A stretch of DNA of 64,000 nucleotides from Plotosus lineatus (lineage: Eukaryota > Chordata > Actinopteri > Siluriformes > Plotosidae), in NCBI GenBank assembly GCA_024760905.1, contig CM045734.1, forward strand, positions 692,001 through 756,000. Direction: 5' to 3'. The notes under the pieces were generated by a model. That model ran no database searches. It saw only the letters and a program-made list of their open reading frames with translations, and was not told where the DNA came from. Shown here one piece after another: positions 25,503 to 38,366 of this stretch; position 1 is the stretch's first letter; each line of letters begins with the position of its first letter. The translations under genes were made by a program, and so were the position numbers.

Positions 25503-28012
25503 CTCTGGACCATACCCCAGCTAGTTGGAGCCAAATGAGCCAAGTGTTGGAGACAGGCCTGTTTCTTCGGCGGCCGAGTGACTCCGGGCTTGGGGTCAGT
25601 TTCCTTGGATGACTGGCAACCCGTGGATGATGCATGTGGAGTCTGGTGGCGCTGGGACTATGCTCTGGGGAGCTGGAGCCAAATGAGCCCCGTGGCGGAG
25701 ATAGGCCTGTATCTCCGGCGGCCGAGGGACGCCGGGATAAGGGTTGTTTTTCGGGATGGCTGGCAGCCCGTGGATCATGTCTGTGGAGTCTGATATCTCT
25801 GGGGCGATGCCCCAGCGAGTTGGAGCTAAATGAGCCAAGTGGTTGAGATAGGCCCGTTTCTTCGGTGGCTGAGGAACGCCGGGCTTAGTGTTAGTTTCCT
25901 TGGATGACTGGCAACCTGTGGCTCATGCTTGTGGAGTCTGGTGGCTTTGGGGCTTTGCCCTGGCGAGCTGGAGCCAACTGAGCCCCGTGGCGGCGATAGG
26001 CCCGTATTTCCGGCAGCCACGAGGATATGTGGTCAGTCTTGGTTTCATTGGATGGCTGGTGGCCCCTGGAGGATGCTTGTGATGTCTGGTGGATGTGGGG
26101 CCTTGCCCCGGCGAGCTGGAGTAAAATGAGCCCCGTTGTGGATATAGGCCTGTATCTACGGCCGCCGAGAGAATATAGGATCAGTGTGGTTTACTTTTAT
26201 GCCTGGCAACCTGTGGATCATGCTTGTGGAGTCTGGTGGCTGTGGGGCTTTGCCCTGGCGAGCTGGAGCCAAATGAGCCCTCTGGTGAAGATAGACCCAT
26301 ATCTCCGGTGGCCGTGAGCATATCGGATCGGTGTTGGTTTAGTTGTATTCCTGGCATCCCGTGGATCATGCTTGTGGAGTCGAGTGTCTCTGGGGCTTCG
26401 CCCTGACGAGCTGGAGACAAATGAGCCAAGTGGTGGATATAGGCCCGTATCTTCAAGAGACAAAGGGACACTTGGTCAGTCTTGGTTTCATAAAGTGGCT
26501 GGTTTCTCCTGGAGGACGCTTGTGATGTCTGGTGGAAGTGGGGCCTTGCCCCGGCGAGCTTGAGCAAAATGAGCCCCGTGGTGGATATAGGCCTGTATCT
26601 CCGGCGGCCAAGGGACACCGGGCTAAAGGTTTGTTTCATGGGACGGCTGGCAGCCCGTGGATCATGGCTGTGGAGTCTGGTGGCTCTGGGGCTTTGCCCC
26701 AGCCAGTTGGAGCCAAATGAGCCCCGCGGTGGAGATAGGCCCATATCTCCGGTGGCCGAGAGCATATAGGATCGGTGTTGGTTTCATTAAATGGCTGGTT
26801 GCCCCTGGAGGACGCCTGTGAAGTCTGGTGGCTGTGGGGCCTTGCCCCGGCGAGCTGGAGCAAAATGAGCCCCGTGGCGGTGATAGGCCGGTATGTCCGG
26901 CAGCCGAGGGAAGCCGGGATAAGAGTTGGTTTCAGGGGATGGCTGGCGCCCCGTGGATCATGGCTGTGGAGTCTGGTGGCTGTGGGGCTTTGCCCCGACG
27001 AGCTGGGGCCAAATGAGCCCTGTGTCGGATATTGGCCTGTATCTACGGCCGCCGAGAGAATATAGGATCAGTGTGGTTTCCTTTTATGCCTGGCAACCTG
27101 TGGATCATGCTTGTGGAGTCTGGTGGCTGTGGGGCTTTGCCCTGGCGAGCTGGAGCCAAATGAGCCCTCTGGTGAAGATAGGCCCATATCTCCGGTGGCC
27201 GTGAGCATATAGGATCGGTGTTGGTTTAGTTGTATCCCTGGCATCCCGTGGATCATGCTTGTGGAGTCTAGTGTCTCTGGGGCTTCGCCCTGACGAGCTG
27301 GAGCCAAATGAGCCAAGTGGTGGATATAGGCCCGTATCTTCAAGAGCCAAAGGGATACGTGGTCAGTCTTGGTTTCATAAAGTGGCTGGTTTTTACTGGA
27401 GGACGCCTGTGACATCTGGTGGCTGTGGGGCCTTGTCCGGGCGAGCTGGAGTAAAAATGAGCCCGTGACGGATATAGGCCTGTATCTCCGGCAGCCAAAA
27501 GAAACTGGGCTCAAGGTTGGTTTCACAGGATGGCTGGCACCCCATGGATCATGGCTGTAGAGTCTGGAGCCTCTGGGGCTATGCCCCAGCTAGTTGGAGC
27601 CAAATGAGCCAAGTGTTGGAGACAGGCCTGTTTCTTCGGCGGCCGAGGACTCCGGGCTTGGGGTTAGTTTCCTTGGATGACTGGCAACCCGTGGATGATG
27701 CATGTGGAGTCTGGTGGCGCTGGGACTTTGCCCTGGCGAGCTGGAGTCAAATGAGTTAAGTGGTGGATATAGGCCGTTTCTTCTGCGGCCGAGGTACGCT
27801 GGGCTTAGGGTCAGATTCGTTGGCTGACTGGCAACCTGTGGATCATGCTTGTGGAGTCTGGTGGCTGTGGGGCCTTGGCCCGGCGAGCTGGAACAAAATG
27901 AGCCCTTTGGTGGCTATAGGCCTGTATCTCCGGCGGCCGAGGGACGTCGGGCTACGGGTTGGTTTCACAGGATGGCTGGCAGCCCGTGGATCATGGTTGT
28001 GGAGTCTGGAGG
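25503..28012. repeat. Satellite 1, type B HOR unit B1 (2510 bp)
   Basis: A 17-monomer block repeated immediately at 28013. Both copies begin with CTCTGGACCATACCCCAG, and landmarks at 25596, 26181 and 27105 recur at 28106, 28691 and 29614, 2509-2510 bp later. Its monomers are a subset of type A and type C variants, so B looks like a shorter HOR derived from the same pool. Copies differ at a few positions, mostly run lengths. Confidence 0.88.
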
Positions 28013-30522
28013 CTCTGGACCATACCCCAGCTAGTTGGAGCCAAATGAGCCAAGTGTTGGAGACAGGCCTGTTTCTTCGGCGGCCGAGTGACTCCGGGCT
28101 TGGGGTCAGTTTCCTTGGATGACTGGCAACCCGTGGATGATGCATGTGGAGTCTGGTGGCGCTGGGACTATGCTCTGGGGAGCTGGAGCCAAATGAGCCC
28201 CGTGGCGGAGATAGGCCTGTATCTCCGGCGGCCGAGGGACGCCGGGATAAGGGTTGTTTTTCGGGATGGCTGGCAGCCCGTGGATCATGTCTGTGGAGTC
28301 TGATATCTCTGGGGCGATGCCCCAGCGAGTTGGAGCTAAATGAGCCAAGTGGTTGAGATAGGCCCGTTTCTTCGGTGGCTGAGGAACGCCGGGCTTAGTG
28401 TTAGTTTCCTTGGATGACTGGCAACCTGTGGCTCATGCTTGTGGAGTCTGGTGGCTTTGGGGCTTTGCCCTGGCGAGCTGGAGCCAACTGAGCCCCGTGG
28501 CGGCGATAGGCCCGTATTTCCGGCAGCCACGAGGATATGTGGTCAGTCTTGGTTTCATTGGATGGCTGGTGGCCCCTGGAGGATGCTTGTGATGTCTGGT
28601 GGATGTGGGGCCTTGCCCCGGCGAGCTGGAGTAAAATGAGCCCCGTTGTGGATATAGGCCTGTATCTACGGCCGCCGAGAGAATATAGGATCAGTGTGGT
28701 TTACTTTTATGCCTGGCAACCTGTGGATCATGCTTGTGGAGTCTGGTGGCTGTGGGGCTTTGCCCTGGCGAGCTGGAGCCAAATGAGCCCTCTGGTGAAG
28801 ATAGACCCATATCTCCGGTGGCCGTGAGCATATCGGATCGGTGTTGGTTTAGTTGTATTCCTGGCATCCCGTGGATCATGCTTGTGGAGTCGAGTGTCTC
28901 TGGGGCTTCGCCCTGACGAGCTGGAGACAAATGAGCCAAGTGGTGGATATAGGCCCGTATCTTCAAGAGACAAAGGGACACTTGGTCAGTCTTGGTTTCA
29001 TAAAGTGGCTGGTTTCTCCTGGAGGACGCTTGTGATGTCTGGTGGAAGTGGGGCCTTGCCCCGGCGAGCTTGAGCAAAATGAGCCCGTGGTGGATATAGG
29101 CCTGTATCTCCGGCGGCCAAGGGACACCGGGCTAAAGGTTTGTTTCATGGGACGGCTGGCAGCCCGTGGATCATGGCTGTGGAGTCTGGTGGCTCTGGGG
29201 CTTTGCCCCAGCCAGTTGGAGCCAAATGAGCCCCGCGGTGGAGATAGGCCCATATCTCCGGTGGCCGAGAGCATATAGGATCGGTGTTGGTTTCATTAAA
29301 TGGCTGGTTGCCCCTGGAGGACGCCTGTGAAGTCTGGTGGCTGTGGGGCCTTGCCCCGGCGAGCTGGAGCAAAATGAGCCCCGTGGCGGTGATAGGCCGG
29401 TATGTCCGGCAGCCGAGGGAAGCCGGGATAAGAGTTGGTTTCAGGGGATGGCTGGCGCCCCGTGGATCATGGCTGTGGAGTCTGGTGGCTGTGGGGCTTT
29501 GCCCCGACGAGCTGGGGCCAAATGAGCCCTGTGTCGGATATTGGCCTGTATCTACGGCCGCCGAGAGAATATAGGATCAGTGTGGTTTCCTTTTATGCCT
29601 GGCAACCTGTGGATCATGCTTGTGGAGTCTGGTGGCTGTGGGGCTTTGCCCTGGCGAGCTGGAGCCAAATGAGCCCTCTGGTGAAGATAGGCCCATATCT
29701 CCGGTGGCCGTGAGCATATAGGATCGGTGTTGGTTTAGTTGTATCCCTGGCATCCCGTGGATCATGCTTGTGGAGTCTAGTGTCTCTGGGGCTTCGCCCT
29801 GACGAGCTGGAGCCAAATGAGCCAAGTGGTGGATATAGGCCCGTATCTTCAAGAGCCAAAGGGATACGTGGTCAGTCTTGGTTTCATAAAGTGGCTGGTT
29901 TTTACTGGAGGACGCCTGTGACATCTGGTGGCTGTGGGGCCTTGTCCGGGCGAGCTGGAGTAAAAATGAGCCCCGTGACGGATATAGGCCTGTCTCTCCG
30001 GCAGCCAAAAGAAACTGGGCTCAAGGTTGGTTTCACAGGATGGCTGGCACCCCATGGATCATGGCTGTAGAGTCTGGAGCCTCTGGGGCTATGCCCCAGC
30101 TAGTTGGAGCCAAATGAGCCAAGTGTTGGAGACAGGCCTGTTTCTTCGGCGGCCGAGGGACTCCGGGCTTGGGGTTAGTTTCCTTGGATGACTGGCAACC
30201 CGTGGATGATGCATGTGGAGTCTGGTGGCGCTGGGACTTTGCCCTGGCGAGCTGGAGTCAAATGAGTTAAGTGGTGGATATAGGCCGTTTCTTCTGCGGC
30301 CGAGGTACGCTGGGCTTAGGGTCAGATTCGTTGGCTGACTGGCAACCTGTGGATCATGCTTGTGGAGTCTGGTGGCTGTGGGGCCTTGGCCCGGCGAGCT
30401 GGAACAAAATGAGCCCTTTGGTGGCTATAGGCCTGTATCTCCGGCGGCCGAGGGACGTCGGGCTACGGGTTGGTTTCACAGGATGGCTGGCAGCCCGTGG
30501 ATCATGGTTGTGGAGTCTGGAG
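28013..30522. repeat. Satellite 1, type B HOR unit B2 (2510 bp)
   Basis: Second tandem copy of the 17-monomer block. Its right end differs from B1: where B1 ends in CTCTGGACCATACC, B2 continues CTCTGGGGCTATGCCCC. From about 29612 its sequence is also the start of type C unit C1, so B and C share roughly 900 bp and the array passes from B to C without a foreign junction. Confidence 0.85.
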
Positions 30523-33500
30523 GCTCTGGGGCTATGCCCCAGGTAGTTTGAGCTAAATGAGCCAAGTGGTGGATCTAGGCCCGTATCTCCGGCAGCCAAG
30601 GGGATACGTGGTCAGTCTTGGTTTTATCGGCTGGCTGGTGGCCCCTGGAGGACGCCTGTGATTTCTAGTGGCTGCGGGGCCTTGCCCCGGCGAGCTGGAG
30701 CAAAATGAGCCCCGTGGCGGAGATAGGCCTGTATCTCCGGCGGCTGAGGGATGCCGGGATAAGGGGTGGTTTCTCGGGATTGCTGGCAGCCCGTGGATCA
30801 TGGTTGTGGAGTCTGGAGGCTCTGGGGCTATGCCCCAGGTAGTTGGAGCTAAATGAGCCAAGTGGTGGATCTCGGCCGTATCTCCGGCAGCCAAGGGGAT
30901 ACATGGTCAGTCTTGGTTTTATCGGCTGGCTGGTGGCCCCTGGAGGACGCCTGTGATTTCTAGTGGCTGCGGGGCCTTGCCCCGGTGAGCTGGAGCAAAA
31001 TGAGCCCCGTGGCGGAGATAGGCCTGTATCTCCAGCGGCCGAGGGACGCCGGGATAAGGGTTGTTTCTCGGGATTGCTGGCCGCCCGTGGATCATGGTTG
31101 TGGAGTCTGGAGGCTCTGGGGCTATGCCCCAGCTAGTTGGAGCCAAATGAGCCAAGTGGTGGATCTAGGCCCGTATCTGCGGCAGCCAAGGGATTACGTG
31201 GTCAATCTCGGTTTCATTGGATGCCTGGTGGCCCCTGGAGGACGCCTGTGAAGTCTGGTGGGTGTGGGGCCTTGGCCCGGCGAGCTGGAACAAAATGAGC
31301 CCTTTGGTGGATATAGGCCTGTATCTCCGGCGGCCGAGGGACGTCGGGCTACGGGTTGGTTTCACAGGATGGCTGGCAGCCCGTGGATCATGTCTGTGGA
31401 GTCTGATGGCTCTGGGGCGATGCCCCAGCGAGTTGGAGCTAAATGAGCCAAGTGGTTGAGATAGGCCCGTTTCTTCGGTGGCTGAGGAACGCCGAGCTTA
31501 GGGTTAGTTTCCTTGGATGACTGGCAACCTGTGGCTCATGCTTGTGGAGTCTGGTGGCTTTGGGGCTTTGCCCTGGCGAGCTGGAGCCAACTGAGCCCCG
31601 TGGCGGCGATAGGCCCGTATTTCCGGCAGCCAAGAGGATATGTGGTCAGTCTTGGTTTCATTGGATGGCTGGTGGCCCCTGGAGGACGCTTGTGATGTCT
31701 GGTGGATGTGGGGCCTTGCCCCGGCGAGCTGGAGCAAAATGAGCCCGTGGTGGATATAGGCCTGTATCTCCGGCGCCAAGGGACACCGGGCTAAAGGTTT
31801 GTTTCACGGGACGGCAGGCAGCCCGTGGATCATGGCTGTGGAGTCTGGTGACTCTGGGGCTTTGCCCCAGCCAGTTGGAGCCAAATGAGCCCCGTGTGGA
31901 GATAGGCCCATATCTCCGGCGACCGAGAGCATATAGGATCAATGTTGGTTTCATTGTATTCCTGGCAACCCGTGGATCGTGCGTGTGGAGTCTGGTGGCG
32001 CTGGGACTTTGCCCTGGCGAGCTGCAGCCAAATGAGCCAAGTGGTGGATATAGGCCCGTATCTCCGGCAGCCAAGGGGATACAAAATGAGCCCCGTGGTG
32101 GATATAGGCCTGTTTCTCCGGTGGCCAAGGGACACCGGGCTAAAGGTTGGTTTCACGGGACGGCTGGCAGCCCGTGGATCATGGCTGTGGAGTCTGGTGG
32201 CTCTGGGGCTATGCCCCAGCCAGTGGAGCCAAATGAGCCAAGTGGTTGATATAGGCCCGTATCTCCGGCAGCCAAGGGGATACGTGGTCACTCTTGGTTT
32301 CATTAAATGGCTGGTTGCCCCTGTCTGGTGCCTCTGGGGCCTTGCCCCGGCGAGCTGGAGCAAAATGTATGTTCGGCAGCCGAGGGAAGCCGGGATAAGG
32401 GTTGGTTTCAGGGGATGGCTGGCACCCCGTGGATCATGGCTGGGGAGTCTGGGGGCCGTGGGGCCCTGCCCCAGGTAGTTGGAGCCAAATGAGCCACGTG
32501 GTGGAGACATGCCCGTTTCTTCGGCGGCCGAGAGATGCCGGGCTTAGGGTCAGTTTCCTTGGATGACTGTCAAACCATGGATCATGCTTCTGGGCTCTGG
32601 TGGCTGTGGGGCTTTGCCCCGACGAGCTGGGGCCAAATGAGCCCCGTGTCGGATATAGGCCTGTATTTCCGGCCGCCGAGAGAATATAGGATCAGTGTGG
32701 GATTCCTTGTATGCCTGGCAACCTGTGGATCATGCTTGTGGAGTCTGGTGGCTGTGGGGCTTTGCCCTGGCGAGCTGGAGCCAAATGAGCCAAGTGGTGG
32801 ATATAGGCCCGTATCTTCAAGAGCCAAAGGGATACGTGGTCAGTCTTGGTTTCATAAAGTGACTGGTTTCTCCTGGAGGACGCCTGTGACATCTGGTGGC
32901 TGTGGGGCCTTGTCCTGGCGAGCTGGAGTAAAAATAAGCCCGTGACGGATATAGGCCTGTATCTCCGGCAGCCAAAAGAAACTGGGCTCAAGGTTGGTTT
33001 CACAGGATGGCTGGCACCCCATGGATCATGGCTGTAGAGTCTGGAGCCTCTGGTTCTATGCCCCAGCTAGTTGGAGCCAAATGAGCCAAGTGTTGGAGAC
33101 AGGCCTGTTTCTTCGGGCGGCCGAGGGACTCCGGGCTTATGGTCAGTTTCCTTGGATGACTGGCAACCCGTGGATGATGCATGCGGAGTCTGGTGGCACT
33201 GGGACTTTGCCCTGGCGAGCTGGAGTCAAATGAGTTCAGTGGTGGATATAGGCCTGTATCTCCGGCAGCCAAAAGAAACTGGGCTCAAGGTTGGTTTCAC
33301 AGGATGGCTGGCACCCCATGGATCATGGCTGTAGAGTCTGGAGCCTCTGGTTCTATGCCCCAGCTAGTTGGAGCCAAATGAGCCAAGTGTTGGAGACAGG
33401 CCTGTTTCTTCGGCGGCCGAGGACTCGGGCTTATGGTCAGTTTCCTTGGATGACTGGCAACCCGTGGATGATGCATGCGGAGTCTGGTGGCAGTGGGACT

Positions 33501-33900
33501 TTGCCCTGTCGAGCTGGAGTCAAATGAGATCACTGGTGGATATTGGCCGTTTCTTCCGCGGCCGAGGTACGCTGGGCTTAGGGTCAGATTCGTTGGCTGA
33601 CTGGCAACCTGTGGATCATGCTTGTGGAGTCTGGTGGCTGTGGGGCTTTGCCCCGGCGAGCTGCAGCCAAATGAGCCCCGTACGCCTGTATCTCCGGAGG
33701 CTGAGGGACGCCGGGATAAGGGGTGGTTTCTCGGGATTGCTGGCAGCCCGTGGATCATGGTTGTGGAGTCTGGAGGCTCTGGGGCTATGCCCCAGGTAGT
33801 TGGAGCTAAATGAGCCAAGTGGTGGATATAGGCCCGTTTCTTCGGTGGCTGAGGAACGCCGGGCTTAGGGTTAGTTTCCTTGGATGACTGGCAACCTGTG
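29612..33900. repeat. Satellite 1, type C HOR unit C1 (about 4.29 kb)
   Basis: A block of about 29 monomers repeated at 33901. Landmarks at 30271, 30919, 31439, 32535 and 33622 recur 4284-4289 bp later. Inside the unit two monomers are themselves duplicated in tandem (32994 and 33291, step 297 bp). Near 32441-32472, C1 differs from C2 by five substitutions in about 32 bp, all replacing A or T with G or C. C1 overlaps the end of B2. Confidence 0.87.
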
Positions 33901-36900
33901 GCTCATGCTTGTGGAGTCTGGTGGCTGTGGGGCTTTGCCCTGGCGAGCTGGAGCCAAATGAGCCCTCTGGTGAAGATAGGCCCATATCTCCGGTGGCCGT
34001 GAGCATATAGGATCGGTGTTGGTTTAGTTGTATCCCTGGCATCCCGTGGATCATGCTTGTGGAGTCTAGTGTCTCTGGGGCTTCGCCCTGACGAGCTGGA
34101 GCCAAATGAGCCAAGTGGTGGATATAGGCCCGTATCTTCAAGAGCCAAAGGGATACGTGGTCAGTCTTGGTTTCATAAAGTGGCTGGTTTTTACTGGAGG
34201 ACGCCTGTGACATCTGGTGGCTGTGGGGCCTTGTCCGGGCGAGCTGGAGTAAAAATGAGCCCCGTGACGGATATAGGCCTGTATCTCCGGCAGCCAAAAG
34301 AAACTGGGCTCAAGGTTGGTTTCACAGGATGGCTGGCACCCCATGGATCATGGCTGTAGAGTCTGGAGCCTCTGGGGCTATGCCCCAGCTAGTTGGAGCC
34401 AAATGAGCCAAGTGTTGGAGACAGGCCTGTTTCTTCGGCGGCCGAGGGACTCCGGGCTTGGGGTTAGTTTCCTTGGATGACTGGCAACCCGTGGATGATG
34501 CATGTGGAGTCTGGTGGCGCTGGGACTTTGCCCTGGCGAGCTGGAGTCAAATGAGTTAAGTGGTGGATATAGGCCGTTTCTTCTGCGGCCGAGGTACGCT
34601 GGGCTTAGGGTCAGATTCGTTGGCTGACTGGCAACCTGTGGATCATGCTTGTGGAGTCTGGTGGCTGTGGGGCCTTGGCCCGGCGAGCTGGAACAAAATG
34701 AGCCCTTTGGTGGCTATAGGCCTGTATCTCCGGCGGCCGAGGGACGTCGGGCTACGGGTTGGTTTCACAGGATGGCTGGCAGCCCGTGGATCATGGTTGT
34801 GGAGTCTGGAGGCTCTGGGGCTATGCCCCAGGTAGTTTGAGCTAAATGAGCCAAGTGGTGGATCTAGGCCCGTATCTCCGGCAGCCAAGGGGATACGTGG
34901 TCAGTCTTGGTTTTATCGGCTGGCTGGTGGCCCCTGGAGGACGCCTGTGATTTCTAGTGGCTGCGGGGCCTTGCCCCGGCGAGCTGGAGCAAAATGAGCC
35001 CCGTGGCGGAGATAGGCCTGTATCTCCGGCGGCTGAGGGATGCCGGGATAAGGGGTGGTTTCTCGGGATTGCTGGCAGCCCGTGGATCATGGTTGTGGAG
35101 TCTGGAGGCTCTGGGGCTATGCCCCAGGTAGTTGGAGCTAAATGAGCCAAGTGGTGGATCTCGGCCGTATCTCCGGCAGCCAAGGGGATACATGGTCAGT
35201 CTTGGTTTTATCGGCTGGCTGGTGGCCCCTGGAGGACGCCTGTGATTTCTAGTGGCTGCGGGGCCTTGCCCCGGTGAGCTGGAGCAAAATGAGCCCCGTG
35301 GCGGAGATAGGCCTGTATCTCCAGCGGCCGAGGGACGCCGGGATAAGGGTTGTTTCTCGGGATTGCTGGCCGCCCGTGGATCATGGTTGTGGAGTCTGGA
35401 GGCTCTGGGGCTATGCCCCAGCTAGTTGGAGCCAAATGAGCCAAGTGGTGGATCTAGGCCCGTATCTGCGGCAGCCAAGGGATTACGTGGTCAATCTCGG
35501 TTTCATTGGATGCCTGGTGGCCCCTGGAGGACGCCTGTGAAGTCTGGTGGGTGTGGGGCCTTGGCCCGGCGAGCTGGAACAAAATGAGCCCTTTGGTGGA
35601 TATAGGCCTGTATCTCCGGCGGCCGAGGACGTCGGGCTACGGGTTGGTTTCACAGGATGGCTGGCAGCCCGTGGATCATGTCTGTGGAGTCTGATGGCTC
35701 TGGGGCGATGCCCCAGCGAGTTGGAGCTAAATGAGCCAAGTGGTTGAGATAGGCCCGTTTCTTCGGTGGCTGAGGAACGCCGAGCTTAGGGTTAGTTTCC
35801 TTGGATGACTGGCAACCTGTGGCTCATGCTTGTGGAGTCTGGTGGCTTTGGGGCTTTGCCCTGGCGAGCTGGAGCCAACTGAGCCCCGTGGCGGCGATAG
35901 GCCCGTATTTCCGGCAGCCAAGAGGATATGTGGTCAGTCTTGGTTTCATTGGATGGCTGGTGGCCCCTGGAGGACGCTTGTGATGTCTGGTGGATGTGGG
36001 GCCTTGCCCCGGCGAGCTGGAGCAAAATGAGCCCGTGGTGGATATAGGCCTGTATCTCCGGCGCCAAGGGACACCGGGCTAAAGGTTTGTTTCACGGGAC
36101 GGCAGGCAGCCCGTGGATCATGGCTGTGGAGTCTGGTGACTCTGGGGCTTTGCCCCAGCCAGTTGGAGCCAAATGAGCCCCGTGTGGAGATAGGCCCATA
36201 TCTCCGGCGACCGAGAGCATATAGGATCAATGTTGGTTTCATTGTATTCCTGGCAACCCGTGGATCGTGCGTGTGGAGTCTGGTGGCGCTGGGACTTTGC
36301 CCTGGCGAGCTGCAGCCAAATGAGCCAAGTGGTGGATATAGGCCCGTATCTCCGGCAGCCAAGGGGATACAAAATGCGCCCGTGGTGGATATAGGCCTGT
36401 TTCTCCGGTGGCCAAGGGACACCGGGCTAAAGGTTGGTTTCACGGGACGGCTGGCAGCCCGTGGATCATGGCTGTGGAGTCTGGTGGCTCTGGGGCTATG
36501 CCCCAGCCAGTGGAGCCAAATGAGCCAAGTGGTTGATATAGGCCCGTATCTCCGGCAGCCAAGGGGATACGTGGTCACTCTTGGTTTCATTAAATGGCTG
36601 GTTGCCCCTGTCTGGTGCCTCTGGGGCCTTGCCCGGCGAGCTGGAGCAAATGTATGGTCGGCAGCCGAGGGAAGCCGGGATAAGGGTTGGTTTCAGGGGA
36701 TGGCTGGCACCCCGTGGATCATGGCTGTGGAGTCTGGAGGCTGTGGGGCATTGCCCCAGGTAGTTGGAGCCAAATGAGCCACGTGGTGGAGACATGCCCC
36801 TTTCTTCGGCGGCCGAGGGATGCCGGGCTTAGGGTCAGTTTCCTTGGATGACTGTCAAACCATGGATCATGCTTCTGGGCTCTGGTGGCTGTGGGGCTTT

Positions 36901-38186
36901 GCCCCGACGAGCTGGGGCCAAATGAGCCCCGTGTCGGATATAGGCCTGTATTTCCGGCCGCCGAGAGAATATAGGATCAGTGTGGGATTCCTTGTATGCC
37001 TGGCAACCTGTGGATCATGCTTGTGGAGTCTGGTGGCTGTGGGGCTTTGCCCTGGCGAGCTGGAGCCAAATGAGCCAAGTGGTGGATATAGGCCCGTATC
37101 TTCAAGAGCCAAAGGGATACGTGGTCAGTCTTGGTTTCATAAAGTGACTGGTTTCTCCTGGAGGACGCCTGTGACATCTGGTGGCTGTGGGGCCTTGTCC
37201 TGGCGAGCTGGAGTAAAAATAAGCCCCGTGACGGATATAGGCCTGTATCTCCGGCAGCCAAAAGAAACTGGGCTCAAGGTTGGTTTCACAGGATGGCTGG
37301 CACCCCATGGATCATGGCTGTAGAGTCTGGAGCCTCTGGTTCTATGCCCCAGCTAGTTGGAGCCAAATGAGCCAAGTGTTGGAGACAGGCCTGTTTCTTC
37401 GGGCCGAGGGACTCCGGGCTTATGGTCAGTTTCCTTGGATGACTGGCAACCCGTGGATGATGCATGCGGAGTCTGGTGGCACTGGGACTTTGCCCTGGCG
37501 AGCTGGAGTCAAATGAGTTCAGTGGTGGATATAGGCCTGTATCTCCGGCAGCCAAAAGAAACTGGGCTCAAGGTTGGTTTCACAGGATGGCTGGCACCCC
37601 ATGGATCATGGCTGTAGAGTCTGGAGCCTCTGGTTCTATGCCCCAGCTAGTTGGAGCCAAATGAGCCAAGTGTTGGAGACAGGCCTGTTTCTTCGGCGGC
37701 CGAGGGACTCGGGCTTATGGTCAGTTTCCTTGGATGACTGGCAACCCGTGGATGATGCATGCGGAGTCTGGTGGCAGTGGGACTTTGCCCTGGCGAGCTG
37801 GAGTCAAATGAGTTCAGTGGTGGATATTGGCCGTTTCTTCCGCGGCCGAGGTACGCTGGGCTTAGGGTCAGATTCGTTGGCTGACTGGCAACCTGTGGAT
37901 CATGCTTGTGGAGTCTGGTGGCTGTGGGGCTTTGCCCCGGCGAGCTGCAGCCAAATGAGCCCCGTACGCCTGTATCTCCGGAGGCTGAGGGACGCCGGGA
38001 TAAGGGGTGGTTTCTCGGGATTGCTGGCAGCCCGTGGATCATGGTTGTGGAGTCTGGAGGCTCTGGGGCTATGCCCCAGGTAGTTGGAGCTAAATGAGCC
38101 AAGTGGTGGATATAGGCCCGTTTCTTCGGTGGCTGAGGAACGCCGGGCTTAGGGTTAGTTTCCTTGGATGACTGGCAACCTGTGGC
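33901..38186. repeat. Satellite 1, type C HOR unit C2 (about 4.29 kb)
   Basis: Second tandem copy of the 29-monomer type C block. Both units are bounded on the right by the monomer ending GGCTCATGCTTGTGGAGTC. The internal two-monomer duplication is retained (37280 and 37574, step 294 bp). Small length differences from C1 are in short runs, for example GGGCGGCCGAGG versus GGGCCGAGGG near 33115 and 37400. Confidence 0.87.
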
Positions 38187-38366
38187 TCATGCTTGTGGAG
38201 TCTGGTGCCTCTGGGGCCTTGCCCCGGCGAGCTGGAGCAAAATGTATGTTCGGCAGCCGAGGGAAGCCGGGATAAGGGTTGGTTTCAGGGGATGGCTGGC
38301 ACCCCGTGGATCATGGCTGTGGAGTCTGGAGGCTGTGGGGCATTGCCCCAGGTAGTTGGAGCCAAA
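38187..38366. repeat. Last satellite 1 monomer before the assembly gap
   Basis: After C2 the sequence switches to a monomer of the kind at 3462-3630 (GGTGCCTCTGGGGCCTTGCC, then AAAATGTATGTTCGGCAGCC) and runs into the N block mid-monomer. The satellite 1 array therefore has no natural right end here; its true extent is unknown. Confidence 0.8.

Larger units (their letters stand above)
1..38366. repeat. Satellite 1: tandem array of a 147-148 bp GC-rich monomer
   Basis: The whole interval is head-to-tail copies of one monomer. The landmark ATGAGCC (or CTGAGCC) falls at 62, 207, 350, 498, 646, 794, 941, 1089 and 1237, giving steps of 145, 143, 148, 148, 148, 147, 148 and 148 bp. Other landmarks are GTGGATCATG, TGTGGAGTCTGG, GGGGC-N3-GCCC, GAGCTGGAG, ATAGGCC and GTATCTCCGGC. 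Neighbouring monomers are visibly diverged, while blocks thousands of bases apart are near-identical, which defines higher-order repeats. The monomer keeps many CpGs. Open frames cross it on both strands because many monomers are 147 bp (49 codons) and rarely contain stops; no start, codon or frame conservation supports coding. I do not recognise it as a named satellite. Centromeric or pericentromeric location is inference. Confidence 0.96.

Noticed and set aside
1..38366. CENP-B box in satellite 1
   Set aside because: The closest string is around CTTCGGCGGCCGAGG, but it lacks the required A and the CGGG at the right spacing on either strand.
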